In this document: positions 58,325-64,000 of the stretch, in pieces
How positions within the stretch are numbered: the stretch's first letter is position 1
Layout of the letters: each line of letters opens with the position of its first letter
DNA from: Flavobacterium cellulosilyticum
Lineage (GTDB): Bacteria > Bacteroidota > Bacteroidia > Flavobacteriales > Flavobacteriaceae
Assembly (NCBI RefSeq): GCF_004349355.1
Contig: NZ_SMFK01000003.1
Location: forward strand, 62,001 to 126,000
Reading direction: 5' to 3'
DNA: 64,000 nucleotides
Notes under the pieces: model-generated
Seen by the model: the letters and a program-made list of their open reading frames with translations, nothing else
What the model was told of the DNA's origin: nothing
Database searches by the model: none
Position numbers and translations under genes: made by a program

Positions 58325-59629
58325 ATGTTAGAAAGCAGTTTTGGGCTGGTTTTCTTTTTGAAAATCCCCCGCAATGAAAGTAAAATTAGAACCATTTATC
58401 TTAGAATTACCGTAGATGGGATACCTAAAGAAACATCTACGAAACGTAAATGGGATATCTCACGTTGGGATCAAAAATTAGAAAGAGCAATCGGAACTAA
58501 AGAAGATGCGAAATCTATTAATTTTTTCTTAGAGTCTCTTACTCTTAAAATCAATGAATACAAAACCGAGAACATGTATAGCGGAAAGCTTATTACTTCT
58601 CAGAAAGTTATGGATTATATTTTAGGGAAAAATGCTGCAAGAGCAAAAGTACTTGAAGAGTTCCAAAAACATAATGATGAAATGACGGCTCTACTGGGTA
58701 AAGGATACGCAAAAGGAACTCTAGATCGTTTCACTATCACTATTAATCATTTAAGAGCCTTTATTCGACTTAAATTTAATACAGAAGATCTCGAATTTTC
58801 TGATTTGAATCTCGCATTTATAAAAGACTTTGAATTTTACTTACGGTCTGTGCGCAATTGCAGTAATAATACAACCCTTAAATATATCGCTAACTTTAAA
58901 AAGATAGTTATACGTGCTATAGATAACGAAGTCATCTTGAAAGATCCATTTAAGAACTTTAAAGGTAAAAAATCGAAAATCATTAAAAAACCCCTATCTA
59001 CTCAGGAATTATATGAGTTAGAACGGCATTATTTCAGCACTGAGCGACTTAATGTAGTAAGAGATGTGTTCGTCTTTCAATGCTACACGGGATTAGCTTA
59101 TATCGATGTATATCAATTAAAAAAAACTGATATTAAAGTGGGGGTCGACAAACAAGCATGGATAATGTCTGAAAGACAAAAAACAGGCTCCTCAACTAAT
59201 GTCCCGCTCTTACCACAAGCACTTCAAATAATTGAAAAATATAAAGAACATCCTCTTTGTTTGCAACGCGGCACTGTTTTGCCTGTTGCTTCAAATCAAA
59301 AGATGAACGAATACCTAAAGGAGATTGCGATCCTATGTGCTTTTCCGTTTACTCTTAATACGCATATGGCTCGTAGAACATTTGGAAGCACTGTTACGTT
59401 ACAAAACAATGTACCGATAAATGTAGTGAAGGAAATGCTTGGACATTCCTCTGTGAAGCAGACAGAAGCCTATGCTATTACAGAGCAAGTTACAGTTGGA
59501 CGGGAAATGGCATTGCTTAATAAACGGATAAATAAAACGGATCCAGTAATGTGTGAGTCAGATCTAGCCATCCTCACCAGATTAGAGAAGGAGATAAAAA
59601 AAATTAAGCAGAAGTATCACTTATCTTGA
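58325..59629 (+). CDS. int: Tyrosine recombinase (integrase) of the conjugative element
   Basis: 434 residues: arm-binding domain (about 8-95), SAM-like core-binding domain (105-215), catalytic domain (225-400). Visible catalytic residues are HMAR (His347, Arg350), LGHSS (His374) and Tyr383 in TEAYA. The first conserved arginine is missing: the box reads CYTGLAYID, with Ala258 where lambda-type enzymes have Arg. As I recall, IntDOT of CTnDOT also lacks this arginine. It lies directly beside tRNA-Tyr and ends at a terminator shared with the convergent minus-strand gene. Confidence 0.93.
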   Translation: MLESSFGLVFFLKIPRNESKIRTIYLRITVDGIPKETSTKRKWDISRWDQKLERAIGTKEDAKSINFFLESLTLKINEYKTENMYSGKLITSQKVMDYILGKNAARAKVLEEFQKHNDEMTALLGKGYAKGTLDRFTITINHLRAFIRLKFNTEDLEFSDLNLAFIKDFEFYLRSVRNCSNNTTLKYIANFKKIVIRAIDNEVILKDPFKNFKGKKSKIIKKPLSTQELYELERHYFSTERLNVVRDVFVFQCYTGLAYIDVYQLKKTDIKVGVDKQAWIMSERQKTGSSTNVPLLPQALQIIEKYKEHPLCLQRGTVLPVASNQKMNEYLKEIAILCAFPFTLNTHMARRTFGSTVTLQNNVPINVVKEMLGHSSVKQTEAYAITEQVTVGREMALLNKRINKTDPVMCESDLAILTRLEKEIKKIKQKYHLS

Positions 59630-59694
59630 AATCGCAGCAAATACTGTTTATTATCTAAAACTTAAAGACAACTGTAACATATTAATTCAAAACG

Positions 59695-59730
59695 CAAAAA
59701 GGTTGCTACCATCATGGAGCAACCTTTTTG
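59695..59730. terminator. Bidirectional terminator between integrase and winged-helix gene
   Basis: CAAAAAGGTTGCT (59695-59707) and AGCAACCTTTTTG (59718-59730), 13 perfect pairs. The right arm contains the end of the minus-strand gene, whose stop codon is at 59712-59714 in the loop. Confidence 0.8.
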
Positions 59731-60026
59731 TCTTTCAGATAGACTTCACTTTTAACACCGGGATGGTAGGAAGGAAAATATTCGATGTATCCTAAATTCT
59801 GTAATTCTTTAAAATACTTATGATAGGTTGGTATTGTATTAATATGCGAAAGTGCCATGATTTTACTTCGACTCACTTTAATATTTTGCATTTGTCCTTG
59901 CTTATAACCCAAACTAAGTATAGCAAGTAATAGCGCGAAATGCCAAACGTTTAATCGAGGATCTTCCATATAAATCAATAATAAATTCATCAAACTATCC
60001 TTATTACTTTTATTTGCATCTTTCAT
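59712..60026 (-). CDS. Winged-helix-like small protein of the element
   Basis: 104 residues with a pattern that fits a winged helix: helices at LNVWHFALLLAILSLGY and SRSKIMALSHINTIPTYHKYFKELQNLGYIEYFPSYH, then a beta wing SEVYLKDKK. Probably a regulator of element genes or a helper in excision; no named family is certain. Its start overlaps the end of the next upstream gene by 17 bases, so the two are co-translated. It converges on the integrase. Confidence 0.65.
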   Translation of the reverse strand: MKDANKSNKDSLMNLLLIYMEDPRLNVWHFALLLAILSLGYKQGQMQNIKVSRSKIMALSHINTIPTYHKYFKELQNLGYIEYFPSYHPGVKSEVYLKDKKVAP

Positions 60027-60288
60027 CTGTAAAAAGTTTTAGTAGATCAACTTTATTATAGTAGTACGAGCCGAGTATTTTTTTAAATCGTATCTTTTGG
60101 GTCACTCTTAAATTTTGAACAGATCCTGGGGACATATTCATTAATGTTCTTACTTGCTTGCTTTTTATCCATTCTTGGTCTACTATTTCACCTTGGACTT
60201 CCTTCGTCTGTGTCATTAAAGTACCAATATTACCTAATAACTCCAAACCAAACTGCCTCAAATCTTCTTTTGTTATCATGTCATTCAT
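60010..60288 (-). CDS. Helix-turn-helix protein, excisionase-like
   Basis: 92 residues. The C-terminal part EWIKSKQVRTLMNMSPGSVQNLRVTQKIRFKKILGSYYYNKVDLLKLF is the helix-turn-helix_17/MerR-like pattern used by many Bacteroidetes element excisionases. The N-terminal part is helical. Unusually for this organism, the ATG is preceded by a Shine-Dalgarno-like AAAAGGAG. Likely role: control of excision or transfer of the element. Confidence 0.78.
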   Translation of the reverse strand: MNDMITKEDLRQFGLELLGNIGTLMTQTKEVQGEIVDQEWIKSKQVRTLMNMSPGSVQNLRVTQKIRFKKILGSYYYNKVDLLKLFTDERCK

Positions 60289-60664
60289 AATCTCCTTTTA
60301 TTAAAAATTTAAACAATACATCTCTCCCTTTTAATTTGAATTAGCTCTTTATTTTACTTACAGTTTTTTAAAACAGAAAGCTATTCAATTTTACAAAGTG
60401 CAATTCAGCAAATAGTCTAGTGCTACTTCTTTTACTCTAAAGTATGCAAATAAAACAAGTCGTTTATATATCTGATTATCAATGGTGTTATTTGTCCTCT
60501 AATGGCAGTTCACATAACCTTATAGTACTATTCTAATATCCCTTTTTCAAAATTAACTTTTAGAACAGTCAAATCTATACTTCGCTCAATTTCAACTTAA
60601 CTCCAATCCTCAAAGCACATTTATACTTCCGCTCTGCTCCAGCATAAAAGAGCTTAGTCGGATA

Positions 60665-60896
60665 ATAAATAAAAGAATCTTGAAAATTTAAGCCGCTACC
60701 TACCCATAATTTTCAAGATCCTTTTACATGGCTTATATAGCCATAGCATTATATTGGAGAAATTGTGGATTGATAACATTACACAGTATTTGTTTGAAGA
60801 GTCACTTTTTTCTTTATAACCCCAAATAATCTTCTTTACAACCTTGCTTCCAGTCTATTACTATTCAAAAACCAGTATGCTAAATTGTCCCATTTC
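60665..60896 (-). ncRNA. Candidate small RNA of the conjugative element
   Basis: Defined by a perfect promoter just upstream (60902-60929) and a hairpin with 12-bp perfect arms, ATCTTGAAAATT (60677-60688) and AATTTTCAAGAT (60708-60719), followed on the minus strand by TCTTTTATTTATT. The predicted RNA is about 230 bases. It holds only one tiny frame (27 codons from MLSIHNFSNIM). It could instead be a leader for the HTH gene at 60288, with the hairpin as an attenuator. CTnDOT has a small RNA, RteR, as precedent. Confidence 0.4.
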
Positions 60897-60901
60897 AAGA
60901 G

Positions 60902-60929
60902 CAAAGGTATTCTAGTGTTTTTAACGCAA
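60902..60929 (-). promoter_or_regulatory. Strong minus-strand promoter in the element
   Basis: Minus strand: TTG (60929-60927), 17-base spacer, TACCTTTG (60909-60902). Perfect match to the Bacteroidetes consensus; start expected near 60896. It drives leftward transcription through a gene-free region towards the HTH gene. Confidence 0.7.
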
Positions 60930-61193
60930 AAAAAAGGTCAAGCCCTACGGGTTTATCAAAAAATCTCCACCCATGCGGGTTGTATTTATTTGATAAAACC
61001 TTGTTTTTGCTAAACACTAACCTTTTATGCTCTCGAAACGAAACATAGCATACTCCGGCTCTTTGGACGAATAAAAAAAATGTCAACAATGAAATTTTAT
61101 ACTATTTATACTGGAATTAGAGTGAAACAAAACAGCACCTCCTCTCATTACCGAATAAATTAATTTAAACAATAAATCTAAAAATTAAAAATC

Positions 61194-61586
61194 ATGAACA
61201 TCATCGGAAGATTAACAAGGGATGCGGAAGTATACACAACACCGCAGGAGAAAAAAGTGGTAAATTTTTCAGTAGCTATTAATGATAGTTACCGAAATAA
61301 GCAAGGCGAACGCATAGAGCAAACTAGCTATTTTGATTGCTCCTACTGGATAAGTCCAAATGTTGCCAAAATACTCCTTAAAGGGGCTTTAGTAGAGCTA
61401 ACAGGAAGAGTGAGTACAAGAGCCTGGACTGCTACTAACGGAGAACTAAGATCTAGTTTAAATTTTCACTCCTCGACTATTAAATTACATGGAGGTAGTA
61501 AAAAAATAGAACAGGCACAGGCCGTCGTAAAACAAGAAAACAAAAAGATCATCATAGAGGAGCCTGCAGATGACCTACCATTTTAA
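61194..61586 (+). CDS. ssb: Single-stranded DNA-binding protein of the element
   Basis: 130 residues with the OB fold of SSB: MNIIGRLTRDAEVYTT, VVNFSVAINDSY, EQTSYFDCSYWI and LVELTGRVSTRAW. The C-terminus has the acidic interaction tail ending PADDLPF. Elements of this kind carry their own SSB to coat single-stranded DNA during transfer. TTAAAAATC precedes the ATG. The DUF932 gene starts 45 bp downstream in the same direction, so the two are probably co-transcribed. Confidence 0.93.
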   Translation: MNIIGRLTRDAEVYTTPQEKKVVNFSVAINDSYRNKQGERIEQTSYFDCSYWISPNVAKILLKGALVELTGRVSTRAWTATNGELRSSLNFHSSTIKLHGGSKKIEQAQAVVKQENKKIIIEEPADDLPF

Positions 61587-61631
61587 CACTAAATACTTAA
61601 TCATTTTTTTAACTTTTAAAATTTTAATATC

Positions 61632-62699
61632 ATGGCACACAATTTAAATTTCAACGAAAGAACAGGACGTTATTCCTTTTTTAGCGTACAAGAAAAAGCT
61701 TGGCACGGTTTGGGTCAAATAGTAACAGACTATCCAACAAGCGCGCAAGCAATTAACCACGCAGGACTTGATTATGAAGTTACAAAAAGTCCTCTTTATA
61801 CCAAGGCATCAAACATAATTGATCCTAAAGACAATTTAGCGATAATAAACAATGAGGTCAACGTACCCAATTATTTTGCCACAATCCGTACCGATAATAA
61901 TGTTGTTTTGGGTGTAGTCGGTAAAGATTATCACATTGTACAAAATCGTGAAGCATTTAGTTTTTTTGATGCTATTGTAGGTGGTACAGATGGGATTTTA
62001 TACGAGACTGCAGGCGCTTTAGGAAATGGAGAACGTATTTTTATTACGGCTAAATTACCGGACTATATTCGTGTGGGCAATGGTGATGATGTTACAGAAA
62101 AATATATTTTCCTTACTACTTCACACGATGGTAGCGGAAGCATTACGGCAGCTTTTACACCCGTTAGAATAGTGTGCCAAAATACACTAAACGCATCACT
62201 TCGTAATATGAGTAATGTAGTACGCATACGCCATACTTCGGGAGCAAAACAACGTTTGGAAAATGCACACAAAGTAATGGGATTAGCAAACGAATTTAGT
62301 AATCAATTAGAGGACATTTTTAATAATTGGGCAAAAGTGAAAGTGCACGATCATGAGGTTAAAAAAATGATACAATTCGCACTATGCCCTAACAAAGAAA
62401 CCTTACAACATCTAAAGGCTGGAAATGAGGACGAAATATCCACAGTTTTTAAGAACACGGTTGAAGATGCTTTTGCCTATGCTATGACGAGCGACTCACA
62501 ACAGATGAACACGACAAAAGGAACTTTGTTTGGAGCTTACAACGCTGTAACAGGCTACTACCAAAATGTTCGTAGCTATAAGGATAGCGAAGCCAAATTA
62601 CAATCCATTATTATGGGAGGTACTGCACAATTAAAATCTCAAAAAGCTTTTGAAATCTGTACTAATTTTCAAAAACTTGGTATGAATTGCTTTAATTAA
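61632..62699 (+). CDS. DUF932 (phage/plasmid-like) protein
   Basis: 355 residues matching the DUF932/TIGR03299 family: AWHGLGQIVTDYPTSAQAINHAGLDYEV near the start, VLGVVGKDYHIVQNREAFSFFDAIVG at about 97-120, and TSHDGSGSITAAFTPVRIVCQNTLNAS at about 157-185. The family is common on plasmids, phages and conjugative elements and often sits beside SSB or anti-restriction genes, but its function is not established. It follows ssb by 45 bp and ends before a strong terminator. Confidence 0.9.
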   Translation: MAHNLNFNERTGRYSFFSVQEKAWHGLGQIVTDYPTSAQAINHAGLDYEVTKSPLYTKASNIIDPKDNLAIINNEVNVPNYFATIRTDNNVVLGVVGKDYHIVQNREAFSFFDAIVGGTDGILYETAGALGNGERIFITAKLPDYIRVGNGDDVTEKYIFLTTSHDGSGSITAAFTPVRIVCQNTLNASLRNMSNVVRIRHTSGAKQRLENAHKVMGLANEFSNQLEDIFNNWAKVKVHDHEVKKMIQFALCPNKETLQHLKAGNEDEISTVFKNTVEDAFAYAMTSDSQQMNTTKGTLFGAYNAVTGYYQNVRSYKDSEAKLQSIIMGGTAQLKSQKAFEICTNFQKLGMNCFN

Positions 62700-62716
62700 T
62701 AATCCTTTTAAAAACT

Positions 62717-62752
62717 ATAGACGGCCCACTTTGATAGTGGCCGTCTATTTTT
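62717..62752 (+). terminator. Terminator after DUF932 gene
   Basis: ATAGACGGCCCACT (62717-62730) pairs with AGTGGCCGTCTAT (62736-62748), one bulged C, followed by TTTT. GC-rich stem 18 bases after the stop. Confidence 0.85.
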
Positions 62753-62801
62753 ATTAGTATCGTTTTTTTGTTTTACGGAATACATATATTGAAATCTTGA
62801 A

Positions 62802-62849
62802 CTTCAAAAAGACCTTCCCTTCCAATTGGTCGGGAAAGTCTTTTTGAAG
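62802..62849. repeat. Large inverted repeat, probable bidirectional terminator
   Basis: CTTCAAAAAGACCTTCCC (62802-62819) and GGGAAAGTCTTTTTGAAG (62832-62849), 17 of 18 pairs, with the palindrome CCAATTGG in the loop. The A/T tracts at both sides suit termination from either side of this convergent gap. Confidence 0.6.
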
Positions 62850-63021
62850 AAACTAGTTGAACCACTTCAGAAAAAAGTAATCAGTACGCAGCGCTCCCTT
62901 CTATTTTTCCTGAAAAGGTTCGAGTTAAATGATAGGATATTCTTCATCCTATTACTTATTTCCGCCTTCTTTTCTTTCCACAACAGCGTCAAAAGAAAAG
63001 AAGCAAAAGAATGCCGCTACA

Positions 63022-63296
63022 TTATTTCACATTTTCAACTTTGATTTGAGTTAGTTTCTTTTCGCTTGACTTCTTTCTTGAATAACTCCATAACATAAGT
63101 AGTCCAAAAATAATAAATCCGATGGAAATCCATTTGGTCACTCTTTCAAAGAATGTTATTACTACTGATTTTTCGTAACTCGAAAATCCCTCTATTCCCA
63201 TCGGACTCGTCTGTAAAACTTTCGTCTGTTGATCCAATATCGAAGGCTTACACCTATAAGTAGAGCAATTATACCTAAAAACAATGCAGGATTCAT
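63022..63296 (-). pseudogene. Small conjugative-element membrane protein, frameshifted
   Basis: Two overlapping minus-strand frames together resemble one small membrane protein of Bacteroidetes conjugative elements. Frame one (ATG 63296, stop at 63192) gives MNPALFLGIIALLIGVSLRY and then RRKFYRR. Frame two continues with SPMGIEGFSSYEKSVVITFFERV and a second membrane segment WISIGFIIFGLLMLW, ending at 63022. The switch near 63205 needs one missing base (or a -1 shift) after FYRR. The total of 275 bases is one short of 92 codons. Related genes are often annotated as a molybdenum ABC transporter permease, which I consider a misnomer. Programmed frameshifting is possible but no slippery run is seen. 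Confidence 0.6.
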
Positions 63297-63465
63297 AATC
63301 AAATATTTATAAATTTCACGTAATAAATTTACAAAAAAAAAACAACAAAATAAAAATAAGTTACTCATTTAAAGATAGTTACGATAATTATTTTAGATGC
63401 CAAAAAACAATGTGATTGCTTTACTTCATTCAGTAAAGCTATCACTTGCTATTTAATTTTAATCA

Positions 63466-64000
63466 CTACTGTAAATCTTCCTCTGTATGTGGCTTCTTAA
63501 CTAACTTGGATTTAAGTAAGTGGCTGTTTTTAATCTCCAAAACTTGCAATCGACTACCATTTTTTTCATGGAGTTCTATGCGAAGTACTTTGTCATCAGC
63601 GATCGTAAATTGATCCAAAACAAAAACATTTCTGGAAACCGTTTTTCCTTCTACCTCATCAATAGCGCTATAGACTCTTATTGGATTTTTAGTTACTTCC
63701 TGTACAACCGTGCGTTTCGCTTTCTTTTTATCTACCACTTTAAAATTGACGAAATCAATTGGGAATGAAACGAAACTTGAATTCTTAATTTGTGTATGAA
63801 AATAAAATTTGTCATCGTTAATATAAATACCTTTTAATAAAAATTCTATTCCAAATTTTCTGGTGCCAATTTGTTTTATAAAGTGCTTGTCTTGCTTATA
63901 AATCTCCTCCATTAATTCGTCGACCATGTTGGGCGAATTCGTACCAAGTTCTTTAAACAAAATTGGTTTTGAGCTCCATCCACGATCACTCATAACAGTT
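63466..64000 (-). CDS. traN: Conjugative transposon protein TraN (DUF4138), N-terminus outside window
   Basis: C-terminal part of TraN, an outer-membrane-associated component of the mating apparatus of Bacteroidetes elements. Visible family features are IGTRKFGIEFLLKGIYINDDKFYFHTQIKNSS, the spacing to VNFKVVDKKKAKRTVVQEV, and RNVFVLDQFTIADDKVLRIEL. The frame is open at base 64000. An in-frame ATG at 63993 exists, but the family is much longer at the N-terminus, so it is unlikely to be the start. TraN usually ends the tra gene block, which suggests transfer genes continue to the right, reading leftward. Confidence 0.85.
   Translation of the reverse strand, partial: TVMSDRGWSSKPILFKELGTNSPNMVDELMEEIYKQDKHFIKQIGTRKFGIEFLLKGIYINDDKFYFHTQIKNSSFVSFPIDFVNFKVVDKKKAKRTVVQEVTKNPIRVYSAIDEVEGKTVSRNVFVLDQFTIADDKVLRIELHEKNGSRLQVLEIKNSHLLKSKLVKKPHTEEDLQ

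Larger units (their letters stand above)
60289..61193. other. Gene-free regulatory region of the element
   Basis: 905 bp without a credible protein gene. It contains a strong minus-strand promoter at 60902-60929, a hairpin at 60677-60719, and a small palindrome ATGGCT-TATAT-AGCCAT at 60728-60744. A 64-codon minus-strand frame at 60895-61089 runs straight through the promoter and is not considered coding. The region probably holds control functions and perhaps an RNA gene. Confidence 0.6.
62700..63021. other. Gene-free region between convergent element genes
   Basis: 322 bp holding two hairpins (62717-62748 and 62802-62849). A 72-codon plus-strand frame at 62826-63044 starts inside the second hairpin and overlaps the convergent gene, and I do not regard it as coding. 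Confidence 0.55.
58034..64000. mobile_element. Integrative conjugative element, left end
   Basis: Begins at or near the 3' end of tRNA-Tyr and runs off the window. Contents: tyrosine integrase, two small winged-helix/HTH-type proteins, SSB, DUF932 protein, a small membrane protein and TraN, a set typical of Bacteroidetes conjugative transposons of the CTnDOT kind. The right attachment site is outside the window, so the target repeat cannot be measured. A likely candidate is the T-arm/acceptor end of the tRNA (58005-58033). Confidence 0.8.

Noticed and set aside
60895..61089. 64-codon minus-strand frame (ends ALKTLEYLCS)
   Set aside because: Its end runs exactly through the promoter TTG-N17-TACCTTTG at 60902-60929, and it has no upstream start signal. 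It looks like a conserved non-coding control region read in frame.
62826..63044. 72-codon plus-strand frame
   Set aside because: It begins inside a strong inverted repeat and overlaps a convergent membrane-protein gene. The composition looks non-coding.
63195..63215. Programmed -1 frameshift in the element membrane protein
   Set aside because: No slippery heptamer or downstream structure is visible at the switch, so a one-base deletion is simpler.

Overview
The window looks like a chromosome segment of a Flavobacterium-like member of the Bacteroidetes. The evidence is two SusC/SusD pairs, the AT-rich intergenic DNA, several promoters of the form TTG-N17..21-TAnnTTTG, TAAAA-rich stretches instead of Shine-Dalgarno sites before most starts, and a Bacteroidetes-type integrative conjugative element at the right end.

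1-33.3 kb is one polysaccharide utilisation locus (PUL), entirely on the minus strand and apparently split into two transcription units. A long unit runs leftward from about 33.3 to 6.6 kb: a parallel beta-helix/rhamnose-mutarotase fusion, a Gfo/Idh oxidoreductase, a sodium/solute symporter, a GH78 rhamnosidase, two beta-propeller glycosidase-like proteins, an unknown protein, a GH2 beta-galactosidase, a GH106 rhamnosidase, an SGNH esterase, a DUF5703 protein, a multidomain pectate lyase and a GH127 enzyme. A second unit starts near 6.1 kb: SusC, SusD and a pectate lyase cut by the window edge. Two rhamnosidase families, two pectate lyases, a galactosidase, an arabinofuranosidase-type enzyme, an esterase and a mutarotase together point to an acetylated, rhamnose-rich pectin such as rhamnogalacturonan. 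The upstream regions of both units carry the same pair of 10-bp direct repeats, probably the site of a shared regulator that is not encoded here. Perfect hairpins sit in many of the gaps between PUL genes.

34-46 kb holds a GYF-domain membrane protein and then a plus-strand group: a transglutaminase/DUF2126 protein, a circularly permuted ATP-grasp/alpha-E protein, a second transglutaminase and a protein-glutaminase-like deamidase with no ordinary start codon. A minus-strand MoxR-type ATPase and VWA protein converge on it. This is the best candidate for a poorly described system, probably making or editing amide bonds on a peptide or protein.

46-53 kb has a tandem NTF2-like secreted protein and an orphan SusCD pair with a long untranslated leader. 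53.7-57.8 kb has small housekeeping or unknown genes, including a J-domain/KTSC fusion and a TlpA-like lipoprotein gene broken by an in-frame TGA.

57.9 kb to the end is tRNA-Tyr followed by an integrated conjugative element: tyrosine integrase, two small DNA-binding proteins, a gene-free 0.9-kb stretch with a strong promoter and a candidate small RNA, SSB, a DUF932 protein, a frameshifted small membrane protein and the C-terminal part of TraN, which runs off the window.
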